A stretch of DNA of 55,392 bases from Mariniflexile sp. AS56 (GTDB taxonomy: Bacteria; Bacteroidota; Bacteroidia; Flavobacteriales; Flavobacteriaceae): NCBI RefSeq assembly GCF_030552475.1, contig NZ_JAUPED010000019.1, positions 1 to 55,392 on the forward strand. The letters are read 5' to 3'. This document shows, in pieces, positions 1-8,711 of this stretch (the stretch's first letter is position 1; each line of letters starts with the position of its first letter). The position numbers and the translations under genes were made by a program. The notes beneath the pieces were generated by a model, which saw only the letters and a program-made list of their open reading frames with translations, was not told the origin of the DNA and ran no database searches.

Positions 1-293
1 CTTTTTCTCATAATACTGTTTAAAATTAATAATTATTTTACACTTTTAAACAGTTCGGTTATAGGGGAAGCTTACAATATGAATTCAAAAAATATCTCCC
101 ATAGATTTTAATTTTATAAGAGGAATCATGTAGTCTTTTTTAATTAGAAGTCAAAATTGAGCAGGACATGTTTATGTATGAGATTGTGTTAAGTAACTAA
201 TTTAGCAAATAGAAACTAGGAAAATAATCTCTTACATATTTAGGAATTAAGTTGCATCAAGTAGGGGTATCAAAATGGTCGCGTTATGTTGGT

Positions 294-632
294 TTATTCT
301 TCATTTTTGTCTCCACTAGGATAATAAAGTTCAAGTTCATGTTCGAGTTCAGTGACAGTTTCATCTTTAAAATTAATTCTAACGTATATAATAAAAGTAC
401 CCCAGCCTGAAGCTTTAAGTTTGAATTTATTTTCTCTTGTATTTATTATTCGTACTGGGTTAGGGAAGGTGTAATGTAAATTATAAATTACATTCTCAAT
501 TTTGTTAAGACCACTTTCACTGGAGTCAATCCAAATGCTCCAATCCCAATAATCATCGTCCTTATAGTGATAATCCTGTTTTACCCTATATTCCTCTTTA
601 GACCGGTGTATTTTGACAGTTTTAATTTGCAT
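294..632 (-). CDS. Stand-alone prokaryotic YEATS-like (pYEATS) protein
   Basis: About 112 residues. The core fits the YEATS-type beta-sandwich pattern as found in bacteria: a WSIWIDSS strand near residues 31-38, then a I-x-x-V-x-Y-x-L strand, the FPNPVR turn, K-F-K-L-K, the SGWGTF motif, a VRINFKD strand and a final LEHELELYYP strand. YEATS domains in eukaryotes read acylated lysines; the bacterial versions are known as parts of conflict systems and their ligand is not settled, so the role here is inferred. I use the ATG at 632, which lies one base after the stop of the upstream TIR-like gene; a longer frame from 659 would overlap that gene by 26 bases. The one-base spacing implies one mRNA. 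There is no signal peptide or membrane segment, so it should be cytoplasmic. It is the last gene before the window's left edge on this strand. Confidence 0.75.
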   Translation of the reverse strand: MQIKTVKIHRSKEEYRVKQDYHYKDDDYWDWSIWIDSSESGLNKIENVIYNLHYTFPNPVRIINTRENKFKLKASGWGTFIIYVRINFKDETVTELEHELELYYPSGDKNEE

Positions 633-633
633 A

Positions 634-1335
634 TTAGTTTTCTTTTTGAAGCTGTACATCCATTAATCCAATAGAGAAAAAACCAGAACTCCAAGTAATA
701 CCATTTGGTCCAGTTATCTTAATATCTATTTGAGCCTCTTCGCTAGGAATTTTTCTAACTATAATACCAAGTTCTCGTTGTCTAAGCTTCTCAAGTTTGG
801 TTTCTTCTTCTTCATAAAACTTCCCTTTATAAAGAAATCGATATAAGCACTTGGTATCTCTACTATTAAGGTGTGGTTTAATTTCATCTGTAAAGTCGGA
901 AGGTAAAAGTATAAAGGCTTTATGGGTTAATTTTGATTTTTCCTTACTGATAAATTTAGCAATTTCTAGCATTACCTTCGTTCTGTCATCAAAATCTAAT
1001 CTTTGCAAATGACCAAGAATTCCATTTTGTGTATTTACTCCGTTTTCTCTAATTTCAAATACAGCTTTATCTAGTCCTAGTGCTAAAGTTAGTTCTTCTA
1101 TTACCCATCTATGTGTCGAATAATGTCCATTGGCGTCAACAGGCCCTCTCCTAGTCAAAAAACCTATGCAGGCATCACTATTTGATATTCTGTCTTTAAC
1201 TCCAACTGATAACTGCTCTCCCTGCATGTCTTCTCCTGTTGATACCTCACAGCCTAATTCTTCAATAAATGGAATGATGATCTCACTTATCCAATTATCA
1301 TTGTCATTATATCCAAAGCCGACAAATACTTTCAT
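634..1335 (-). CDS. TIR-like domain protein
   Basis: A 233-residue soluble protein. Residues 1-130 look like a flavodoxin/TIR-type fold: a first strand KVFVGFGY, a helix ending in GCEVSTGEDM, then VKDRISNSDACIGFLTRR, where the glutamate/aspartate-rich loop and the D-A-C-I-G-F-L strand match the usual pattern of TIR-like and nucleotide-deoxyribosyltransferase-like effectors, and WVIEELTLAL with a conserved-looking glutamate. Residues 130-233 are an unassigned tail that ends in a beta-rich stretch (DIKITGPNGITW). Such proteins generally bind or cleave NAD-like nucleotides; that activity is inference here. It is translated immediately ahead of the pYEATS gene. What it senses is not visible. Confidence 0.6.
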   Translation of the reverse strand: MKVFVGFGYNDNDNWISEIIIPFIEELGCEVSTGEDMQGEQLSVGVKDRISNSDACIGFLTRRGPVDANGHYSTHRWVIEELTLALGLDKAVFEIRENGVNTQNGILGHLQRLDFDDRTKVMLEIAKFISKEKSKLTHKAFILLPSDFTDEIKPHLNSRDTKCLYRFLYKGKFYEEEETKLEKLRQRELGIIVRKIPSEEAQIDIKITGPNGITWSSGFFSIGLMDVQLQKEN

Positions 1336-1496
1336 ATTATTTCGTTTATATTTTTGTTGTCATGTTTTGCGACCTTATTAAAAAATAACTGCTATGATTA
1401 CAGTAATATTTCTGACATATTAAATATCGCCTTTGTCAATATTCATTCTTAATTTATATAGCCTTTATTTAGTACGTGGCAGTTTTGTTTATAATA

Positions 1497-3287
1497 TTAC
1501 TGCGGGTTATTTATCGGGATACCTGGTAAATTAAATGGTAAGTTAATTCCAAATGACCAATACGGCGTATCTAGGGTTACATTATAATTAATGCCAAGAC
1601 TTAAAATATCTTTAAAGGCAGTTAGCATAAAGCCTGCACCAAATTCTGGTGTACCATCTGTATTAAAATCGGGAGTAGACACGGCTAAGCCAAATCCCAA
1701 ATCAATAAAGTCATTGTATAATTTAGAGTTACGCGAACCAATTTTTAATAATAAAGCAGCTGTAGGTGCATATAAAAAGCGTTTGTCGGTTACAGGTGTG
1801 AAGCCTTTTTCATTAAAAGAATCAGCCATAATAATACCAACTACGGTTTCAGAACGCAAGCCTATTAATTGCATGGTCATTTGACGTGATTCGATGGTCT
1901 CATTTTTTACAGCCGATGCCTGAATAGTGGGATCAATAGCGGTTTCTTTTTGCGGCAGTCTTAAAACTAAAACAACTTCTAGTTCATCACCTTTCTGTCT
2001 TGGTCCTGATCGTAATAATTTAATATAACCCGTACTTGGCAGATCATTTAGGGTGAATTTATCGATTTCGGTACCAATCTCATCATTATCGTTAAATCTA
2101 TCGTGTTGATTTTTTAGAATGCTTAAGGCTTGTGTGAAGCCATTAATTTCTTTTGAGACTGTATTGTAACAATCAGAGTAAGTTTCGCTTAACATAGAAA
2201 CCTGGGATTTTATAGTAACAAATGCAGTTGTTGTTTTTTTAAACTTAGCAAAAATAATGTCTATATTATCTACACTTTTCGCTAATGTATTGGTTTGGGT
2301 AATAATTTCAAAGGGAGTGTCTATCTTCCAGTCTGCAATGTCCTTAGAAACTATACTTACTAGGGATGTTAAATCATTAATTTCAGTTATCAAAGCCTCT
2401 ACATCTTCTTTTAATGCGGTTTTTATAGTACTTCTTAAATTTGTGCTATTATTGAAATTTTGAATCTCTGATTTTAGGTTCACTATACAGGAAAGATCTG
2501 GTAATTTTGATAACAGAGCAGCTTTAAAACTAGCGAAATATTTTGGGGCCTCTTTATTATAAGCCTCTGCTCTTTTTTGAAGTTCTTGAAGTTGTTTCGA
2601 TTGTTTTTGTGACAAAGTAGTTACCCAGCGAGGTATACTATAAATTTCTCTTTCATTTATGATATCAAAATTCTCAATATGCACCCGATTTTTTCCTAAG
2701 TCGTTATAAACATAAGCAATCATGCTAACTTTAAAAGATTTACCAGTTGCATTGGCAAGATTCTGCTTGATGAGACTTAAATCTTTGTTGAAATTACTTA
2801 GAATATAGACTTCTTTTTTTAATCCTGAATTTGGGTTGCTACTTCGTGGTCCGTAATTTACTCTCCATTCTTCAAATAGGGCATTGGCCTGATAACGGAG
2901 ACCTTCATTGTTAGGGTCTAATAATGATTTGTAAAAGGCGTCTAAGTCTTCGTAAAATGACTTCTTATCGTCCGCATTTAAGGTTTGAAGTTGAAGCCGT
3001 TTTAATAAAGTTTCTTGATTTGTTAGGACTTTTTCTAAGGCGTCGATACGTTCTTGAAAATCCAATTGGTCATTAAAATCGGAATGGTTTGAACGTAACT
3101 TTTTTATAAGTTCGGACTTAGAAATCTTAATTTCAAGAGAACTGTTAATATCAATAATTTGAGCACTATTAATTTTTACAGTATCTACCCTTTTACTTTC
3201 TTTTTCAATAATGGTCAATACTTGTCCATACCCTAAAAAGAGGCTACAAAAAAGAACTAAAAAACTAAGTAAATAACGTTTTCTCAT
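1497..3287 (-). CDS. Exported protein with coiled coil and outer-membrane-like C-terminus, unknown family
   Basis: About 596 residues, starting at the ATG at 3287 (a TTG two codons earlier is less likely). The N-terminus MRKRYLLSFLVLFCSLFLG followed by YGQ is a clear Sec signal peptide. Residues about 70-250 and 270-390 are heptad-like and helical (runs such as QERIDALEKVL and LQELQKRAEAYNKE), which suggests coiled coils. The last 110 residues alternate polar and hydrophobic residues with many glycines (FGLAVST, FGAGFMLT, SLGINYNV, SFGINLPF), as in outer-membrane beta strands, and the protein ends in NPQ rather than a T9SS domain. I do not recognise a family. It begins 23 bases after the small unknown gene at 3316-3720 and probably shares its transcript. 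An exported protein among TIR, patatin and STAND genes is unusual and could be the surface part of a system. Confidence 0.65.
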   Translation of the reverse strand: MRKRYLLSFLVLFCSLFLGYGQVLTIIEKESKRVDTVKINSAQIIDINSSLEIKISKSELIKKLRSNHSDFNDQLDFQERIDALEKVLTNQETLLKRLQLQTLNADDKKSFYEDLDAFYKSLLDPNNEGLRYQANALFEEWRVNYGPRSSNPNSGLKKEVYILSNFNKDLSLIKQNLANATGKSFKVSMIAYVYNDLGKNRVHIENFDIINEREIYSIPRWVTTLSQKQSKQLQELQKRAEAYNKEAPKYFASFKAALLSKLPDLSCIVNLKSEIQNFNNSTNLRSTIKTALKEDVEALITEINDLTSLVSIVSKDIADWKIDTPFEIITQTNTLAKSVDNIDIIFAKFKKTTTAFVTIKSQVSMLSETYSDCYNTVSKEINGFTQALSILKNQHDRFNDNDEIGTEIDKFTLNDLPSTGYIKLLRSGPRQKGDELEVVLVLRLPQKETAIDPTIQASAVKNETIESRQMTMQLIGLRSETVVGIIMADSFNEKGFTPVTDKRFLYAPTAALLLKIGSRNSKLYNDFIDLGFGLAVSTPDFNTDGTPEFGAGFMLTAFKDILSLGINYNVTLDTPYWSFGINLPFNLPGIPINNPQ

Positions 3288-3315
3288 GGTCAATTAGTTT
3301 TGTGGTTATCGGTTA

Positions 3316-3720
3316 TCAAATGCTCGCTTTTTCAGCTTCAACGAAAAGACTTTCAAGTCGTGTAAAGTCCATTTCGCCGTTTTTATGGATTCTTGAAAGT
3401 GCCTTTCGGTTTGGTCGTGTCAAGCAAAATGTTTTAATTTCTTCGTAAGGGGTACCGTCTTGAATAATTTGAGCTTCTATTAATATAGATTGCAGCTGGG
3501 GTTTAAGAACCGTATGGTTTTTTATCCACATAACCCAACGATTCTCGTTAGTAGGTGAGGTGTCTGTGAGTTCATCAGCTAGATTAACACCTTTTTTTAT
3601 AGATTCAGAATCACCTAAGATGACCATTAAAATCTTATCACTTTGGGTAAGTTCTTGATACATTTGTTGGGCAAGAACATCATCGTTTAATGGGATTTCG
3701 GTCGTTTTTAATAGAGGCAT
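3316..3720 (-). CDS. Small unknown protein preceding the exported protein
   Basis: A 134-residue, mostly helical, soluble protein starting at ATG 3720. It has no signal peptide, membrane segment or motif that I recognise. The first half (LAQQMYQELTQSDKILMVI) looks like an alpha/beta unit, the second half is charged and helical. It ends 29 bases before the start of the exported protein on the same strand, so the two are likely co-transcribed. In size and position it could be an adaptor or effector-associated domain, but nothing in the sequence proves this. Confidence 0.55.
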   Translation of the reverse strand: MPLLKTTEIPLNDDVLAQQMYQELTQSDKILMVILGDSESIKKGVNLADELTDTSPTNENRWVMWIKNHTVLKPQLQSILIEAQIIQDGTPYEEIKTFCLTRPNRKALSRIHKNGEMDFTRLESLFVEAEKASI

Positions 3721-3980
3721 GTTTGTATGGTTTTAGCATAAATTATTAATAACTTCAAAAGGAAGTCGCCATTTATAGATTTCAAAGGATTAAGAAGTCT
3801 ATGTAATTTGCTATTAAAAAGAATACTTAGAGAGATACTAAGTGTATTAAAGATACATATTTTTTTTCAAAAAGTTATTATACTGAAAAAATTTATGCAG
3901 TGTTATTATGAAAAGTAATACTTACGTATGATGAGATTTTATTATTTTAAGACTAAACTAATTATGCATTATTTTTCTAG

Positions 3981-4091
3981 TTGAAAGATGCCGTTCCTTT
4001 AATTTATCAGGGTTATGCTCATCTTGAAATCAACGAAGAAACCAATTTTATTGAATTTCCAGCAGTTGAATTACTTGTAGACATATCTTGA
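3981..4091 (+). pseudogene. Possible C-terminal relic of a decayed gene
   Basis: Thirty-six open codons with no start, directly after a TAG stop. They read like a genuine protein tail: VPLIYQGYAHLEINEETN, then FIEFPAVELLVDIS and a stop. The run sits in a 432-base gap between two genes on the opposite strand. I could not name the parent family. The rest of this gap (3721-3980 and 4092-4152) shows nothing else; the part near 3900 probably holds the promoter of the gene at 3720. Confidence 0.3.
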
Positions 4092-4152
4092 AAATAAGTC
4101 ATTGAATTAACCTCATTTAATATCGCAATCATTTTAACGTTTATTCTAAAAA

Positions 4153-5286
4153 CTAATCAAAATGTGATTTTAAAACACTGTTGGAAGCTGCAACTCCTAT
4201 GTCATAAAGTTCTTGTCTGTTTTCAGCATTACTCATTTCAATTAGACTTTCTACATCTTTACTATTGAATGTTTTTCCTAAGCCTAATCCATTTAAATCA
4301 TTTTCGGTAATAGGAAAGTTATATCGTAAATATTTAAGTAGTGCCTTACCTCCTATAAAATCATCCTTTAAAGATTCGATTTCCATGTCAATATATTGCG
4401 CTGTTGGTGAGTTAGAAAGCCATTGTAAAAGAATTTGGTTTTGCCAACTGGCATCTTGCATCAACATATCGGGAACATTTGTTGCCCAAGTTTTTAACCA
4501 AGCTTCCTCAATTTCACTTGTTTGTTTTTTAAATACACTGTAACCTGTACCTACAGAAACTATGGTTAAATTATCTTCACCCATATCCCATCTAAATGGG
4601 AAACCTTTTAAGGTAGCCACCATCAATAAGGTAAGGGCAGGGTTGTTGGCCATACTAACGCCTCCATCTACAAAGGCTGCCCTTTGTCCATCACCAACAT
4701 CAATCATTTGTGGCGCAAAATAAGTAGGGGCGGCACTGCTAGCTCTTACGGCTTGCCAAAGGGCTATGTTTTTATTCTTACCCATATTGGTATCATAAAA
4801 TTTCCCTTTTGGATGATTAATAATGGGCCAAACACTATTGGTGTCGGCTCTTTTTGCAACAATACAAAGGCCTGTTTTTATTTCATCACTTTCTAATGTT
4901 ATGTCTCCAAAAGCACCCTTTAAACTTTGCTCCAATGCTTTGTAATCGTATCCTGCTTTTAAAAATTTCCATGTTTCCAAAGGATTCCAGAAACTTCTTT
5001 TTTTACCAAAAATTTTGCCACCTAAGTCCATATAGAGATCTACAATCTCATCAACCGATTTTCCTACAGCTAAAGCAGCGGCAATAATAGAACCTGTGGA
5101 TGTGCCCCCAATTAAGTCAAAATGGTCACAAAGCAAATAGTCCTTACCATGTTTTTCGCGTAAAATGGTTTCAATTTTTTTTAAATAGCCTAAGGTTAAT
5201 GCGCCTCTAATTCCCCCACCATCTAAGGAAAGTATGTTTTTAGAGCCAAAATTAGGATCTAGGTGTTCTTGGAATGTTTTTTTCAT
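4153..5286 (-). CDS. Patatin-like phospholipase
   Basis: A 377-residue protein with all the patatin signatures: the oxyanion-hole loop DGGGIRG at residues 22-28, the nucleophile elbow GGTSTGS with Ser63, and the second catalytic residue in DGGVSMANNP (Asp207). Members are Ser-Asp hydrolases that remove acyl chains from phospholipids. There is no signal peptide, so it acts from the cytoplasm, as do the membrane-degrading patatin effectors (CapV type) of antiphage systems. It starts 11 bases after the stop of the TIR-like/TPR gene at 5298-6584, so the two form an operon in which that protein is translated first. No cyclic-nucleotide synthase lies nearby, so if this is an immune effector its trigger must be something other than a locally encoded second messenger. 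A housekeeping lipid role is the alternative. Confidence 0.88.
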   Translation of the reverse strand: MKKTFQEHLDPNFGSKNILSLDGGGIRGALTLGYLKKIETILREKHGKDYLLCDHFDLIGGTSTGSIIAAALAVGKSVDEIVDLYMDLGGKIFGKKRSFWNPLETWKFLKAGYDYKALEQSLKGAFGDITLESDEIKTGLCIVAKRADTNSVWPIINHPKGKFYDTNMGKNKNIALWQAVRASSAAPTYFAPQMIDVGDGQRAAFVDGGVSMANNPALTLLMVATLKGFPFRWDMGEDNLTIVSVGTGYSVFKKQTSEIEEAWLKTWATNVPDMLMQDASWQNQILLQWLSNSPTAQYIDMEIESLKDDFIGGKALLKYLRYNFPITENDLNGLGLGKTFNSKDVESLIEMSNAENRQELYDIGVAASNSVLKSHFD

Positions 5287-5297
5287 TTAAGTTTTCA

Positions 5298-6584
5298 TTA
5301 ACGGGTTTGCAATACATTAATAGCTTCAATTTTTTGTTTTTGTTCTTGGTATGAGCTCATAGCGAAGGTGTCATTTGCGGCTTTAGCCATGTCTTGTGCT
5401 TTGTTCTCATACGTGCTCATTTTTTCATTATTTGCTTTGTAATTGTAGGCTTCAGCAATGGTAAGCAGAATCCAAATGGCATCTTGTTTTTCATTAAAAT
5501 CAGGTTCAAGTTCCAATTTCAGTGCAATTTCTAACACATTATTTCGAATGTAGTCTGCTTTCAACTTAATGTCTTCCCAATCTTTATGTTGTGTTTTAAG
5601 TAACTCTGTTTTTTTGTAGAGCATAAAGGCCGCGTTGATGCCATTGTAGTAATCTTGTTTGAGGAGAAACCCTTTTTCATATGAATTAATAGCAGCATCT
5701 AAATAGCTGATGTTGTCTGTTAATTCATAAAGTCTTTTGTTTATTGCACCCGTTAAGCCTAGAACCTCAGTGTCTTGACTTTGTTGTGGGTCTAGTTCTT
5801 CCATGATAATTTTCGCATTAACCAGGGCTTCTAGTTCATTCGGATTTTTAGATTTGTAAGTACACAACGCCTGTCGTGAAATAATATAGGGTAAGCTGTC
5901 TTTCAAAGTCATATTTTCCAAAGCGTATTCTTTAGATTTACTAAATAATTTGAGAGCTGTTATAAAGTCTTTTTTGTTTTTTGCTTCTTCAGCACTTTCG
6001 ATTAATTCAGAAAAAGACATTTTATTAGATTCGGACGCTTCAATATTTGAAACTGCATTCATTTTTAAGCTGTTATTAAGTTCTTCTTGTAGAAAGGTGA
6101 AAACGGGGCTGTCATTTATTCTAGGAGTCTGGTTTAATACACCATCTATAATTTTGGTAAGATGGGCTCTAAATCGCTCTACTTCTTTATATGGGATACC
6201 TTCTTCCGAATGTGCATATTGGTGTATCACAAAATGTCCAACATCAAAAGGAATACTTCCCATTTGTTCTTTTTCACAAATCATGATGGTATGATGTGGT
6301 TTTAAAGCATGTCTAACACCAAGTTCCCACATGACATTGGCGTTTAGTGTAGAAATATCAACCAAGGCAATATCTGCGTTTTTAATTTCCTGAAGCATGA
6401 GCTTATCTATGCTTCCAGAAAGGTTTTTATCGATGGCTCTGTAACATGAAATGCCTAAACTTTCAAACACTGGTTTTATTAAGACGGAATAAGTTTCATC
6501 TAAATCTAAAATACGAAGTTTTCCGTTGGCATGACTTGGCTTTTTACCAAACCCGATTATTACAAAACAAGTTAAATCTTCCAT
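5298..6584 (-). CDS. TIR/deoxyribosyltransferase-like domain fused to a TPR-like (DUF4071-like) tail
   Basis: A 428-residue soluble protein. Residues 1-145 form a Rossmann-like domain with the features shared by TIR-like and nucleoside 2-deoxyribosyltransferase-like domains: CFVIIGFG at the start, a helix-loop GISCYRAID, the strand NADIALVDIS, and VMWELGVRHAL, whose glutamate would be the catalytic one. Residues about 195-420 are helical and repeat-like (EEAKNKKDFITALKLFSKSKEYA, ISYLDAAINSYEKGF), in the manner of the TPR-type TRAFs-binding/DUF4071 region found with such N-termini. Expected role: a sensor or scaffold arm coupled to a nucleotide-acting domain. It lies directly upstream of the patatin gene in the same operon, which suggests that it controls or complements that enzyme. 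Domain naming is by eye only. Confidence 0.65.
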   Translation of the reverse strand: MEDLTCFVIIGFGKKPSHANGKLRILDLDETYSVLIKPVFESLGISCYRAIDKNLSGSIDKLMLQEIKNADIALVDISTLNANVMWELGVRHALKPHHTIMICEKEQMGSIPFDVGHFVIHQYAHSEEGIPYKEVERFRAHLTKIIDGVLNQTPRINDSPVFTFLQEELNNSLKMNAVSNIEASESNKMSFSELIESAEEAKNKKDFITALKLFSKSKEYALENMTLKDSLPYIISRQALCTYKSKNPNELEALVNAKIIMEELDPQQSQDTEVLGLTGAINKRLYELTDNISYLDAAINSYEKGFLLKQDYYNGINAAFMLYKKTELLKTQHKDWEDIKLKADYIRNNVLEIALKLELEPDFNEKQDAIWILLTIAEAYNYKANNEKMSTYENKAQDMAKAANDTFAMSSYQEQKQKIEAINVLQTR

Positions 6585-6827
6585 GTTTATTGGTTTTGTG
6601 GTATTACTTATCCTTTATTAATGATATGTATGCTAAAGCATTGTAAAATAAACGGCTATCCAATTCATTTTTAATGCTGATGTTAGCTCTGTTGTAGGGG
6701 GAGAAATTATTTGATTTTACTAATTTAGTAAAAAAAGGTTTACGGTTTATATTGAAAACCTGAATTTTTTAAAATGAATTATCTATTTATTTCAATTTTA
6801 TAATATGAAATTTGATTATAAGTGAAC

Positions 6828-7835
6828 TTATTGTATTTTTAATACTCTTCCTTGATTGGTAGCTATTTGTTGAACTCTTTTTAGTAATTCTTGTTTTAAT
6901 ACTTTTTGAGATTCCCAAAATAGAATAGGAAAATCTTTTGCGTCGAAATGAATTATTGTTTCTTTTCTAGCCGTGACTATGATAGGTTTTTCAAGGGCAT
7001 CAGCATAACCTAATTCATAATAGACATTTGGTCTTTCAAAAGTTAAATCTACAATAACGAAAGCGCTGTTCCTTATATTATTCAACATTTCAGGTGTGAT
7101 TTTTTTAATATCTGTTATTTCGTCCATTCTCTGGCAGTTATATTTTGGAGAAAAGCGATTACAGACAGTTTTAAACGAATCAAAAGCATCTTCTAAATTT
7201 GGGTCATCGTTAAAAGACATAATAACAAAAGCATTTTTTGAAAGGTTAATTCTTTCAGCAAGACTTAAAACAGTTTTCGCCAAGTCAATGTCTTCAATAG
7301 TAGTTTGAGATAGATCCTCGAAGTCACCAATACTAATGTTACTAGACATTGATTTTTTTAAATTAATTTTCTCTTCTCTATAAATTTCTTTTGATGATCC
7401 TCCAAATTTAACAAGAGGTAAAATTGGTTTTTTTGCGATTCTCGCCCAATTAGCAGCCCTTTGAACACCATTAAAACCGCAAACGATTATTACAACGTCT
7501 GCTATATCTATTGGTTCTGGAATTCTAAGGTTGGAACCTCCTAACTCCCAATCCTTTAGTTCGGAACTTCTTATTTTACCAAAATTATGGGATGGTTTTT
7601 TTCCATCGGCAACGTACCCAATTATCCTGTCTTTAGAATCGTCATTAGTATATTTTAAAGCATTAAAAGCACTTTCTGCCAACACTGCATCAAATTCCGA
7701 TACACATGCATTAATAAGAGTATGTCCTTGTTTTATTATTTCTTCACCCAAAGTTTTAGTAAAATCAACTGTTTTCGAATATAATTTTGGATCTTCTTTA
7801 CTATCGTAGAACCCTCCTGCTACTAGAATTTTCAT
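6828..7835 (-). CDS. SLOG-like plus TIR/deoxyribosyltransferase-like fusion protein
   Basis: A 335-residue two-domain protein. Residues 1-150 look like a SLOG/LOG-type nucleotide-binding Rossmann domain: MKILVAGGF at the start, DVVIIVCGFNGVQRAANWA in place of the GGxxGT loop, then KPILPLVKFGG. Residues about 205-325 form a second alpha/beta domain beginning NAFVIMSFNDD, with SAFVIVDLTFERPNVYYELG, whose glutamate is in the place expected for the catalytic residue of TIR-like and deoxyribosyltransferase-like folds. The ATG overlaps the last codon of the TIR gene at 7832-8644 by four bases, so the two are translationally coupled. SLOG domains are predicted sensors of NAD/ADP-ribose-type nucleotides, as in Thoeris ThsA-like and TRPM-like proteins; pairing with a TIR protein makes a nucleotide-signal circuit plausible. 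Confidence 0.65.
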   Translation of the reverse strand: MKILVAGGFYDSKEDPKLYSKTVDFTKTLGEEIIKQGHTLINACVSEFDAVLAESAFNALKYTNDDSKDRIIGYVADGKKPSHNFGKIRSSELKDWELGGSNLRIPEPIDIADVVIIVCGFNGVQRAANWARIAKKPILPLVKFGGSSKEIYREEKINLKKSMSSNISIGDFEDLSQTTIEDIDLAKTVLSLAERINLSKNAFVIMSFNDDPNLEDAFDSFKTVCNRFSPKYNCQRMDEITDIKKITPEMLNNIRNSAFVIVDLTFERPNVYYELGYADALEKPIIVTARKETIIHFDAKDFPILFWESQKVLKQELLKRVQQIATNQGRVLKIQ

Positions 7836-8644
7836 ATGTTTAGTTTAATTTTTGTTACCAATTTGTTTTGTCTTTTGAAATAATCCCAATTTACTATGAA
7901 ATCTTGATTTACTAAATTTGAATTTACATCATTTGCAGATTTAGGATGAAATAGAAACTTAACTTGAGGATGATTATCAAAAAATCTCTTAAAAATTTCT
8001 TGGCTTATTTTAGTACCTGCTGAAGTAGAAGAGTTTTCAATAATGTCTATTGAATCTAAATTTTTAGTATCAATAATTCCTATTACTTCTTTATCGCTTC
8101 TTAAAGCAAAATCAATTTCTTTTGCAGACCATACAGAATTGATTAAATTTTTGGAAATAAGAACACAAAAAAAAGGTAGCTTTTCTATCGCATTCTTTAC
8201 TGATTGATTAATGTGGCTATGTTTTAAAATTTCAATCTCTGCTAACCAAGTAAATATATTTTGGTCAATAAGTTTTTTTGATATTTCAATTGCTAATTTA
8301 GAATCCTTAAAACTATGAGATAAAAACATGTTTTTATTTTGCACCCGATCCAGTTCTTCAATTAAAATCTGTTCATCTTGTCTATAAATATCCAAAATCG
8401 CCTTTTGTTTGATTCGATTTACACTTCCCCATAAAACATCAAGGTTATTTTGTGATGGTAGTGAAGAGAATCTAATGTCACAATTTATTTTTTTTTGAAA
8501 ATACTTAAGTAGAACATCATCTAATTCTAAATGATTTAAATGTTGAATGTTTAGTTTGTCTAATAAAGTTTTGGAGGTAGTCCATTTGTAGTTCTTCTCG
8601 TCATGTAGATAATCTTTTACTTGTGAAATTATTTTATCAGACAT
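7832..8644 (-). CDS. TIR domain protein
   Basis: About 270 residues from the ATG at 8644 (an upstream TTG at 8668 is possible). The first 100 residues are charged and helical and may be a winged-helix or oligomerisation domain. A TIR domain begins near residue 105: NMFLSHSFKDSKLA, the helix ending NIFTWLAEIEIL, then LPFFCVLISKNLINSVWSAKE and VIGIID. The glutamates in W-L-A-E-I-E are candidates for the catalytic residue of NADase TIRs. It is followed by the SLOG fusion (4-base overlap) and preceded by a GH19 gene 67 bases away, all on one strand. Known TIR proteins of antiphage systems make signalling molecules from NAD or deplete NAD; which applies here is not visible. Confidence 0.8.
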   Translation of the reverse strand: MSDKIISQVKDYLHDEKNYKWTTSKTLLDKLNIQHLNHLELDDVLLKYFQKKINCDIRFSSLPSQNNLDVLWGSVNRIKQKAILDIYRQDEQILIEELDRVQNKNMFLSHSFKDSKLAIEISKKLIDQNIFTWLAEIEILKHSHINQSVKNAIEKLPFFCVLISKNLINSVWSAKEIDFALRSDKEVIGIIDTKNLDSIDIIENSSTSAGTKISQEIFKRFFDNHPQVKFLFHPKSANDVNSNLVNQDFIVNWDYFKRQNKLVTKIKLNI

Positions 8645-8711
8645 TTTCTGCTTAATATTCAGATCCAACTGTTTGAATTTTCATCATTACTTGTTTAATT
8701 CTTTTTATTTC

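Noticed and set aside
4153-6584. A CBASS operon based on the patatin gene
   Set aside because: No cGAS/DncV-like nucleotidyltransferase, no ubiquitin-like accessory genes and no HORMA gene were seen in the neighbourhood.
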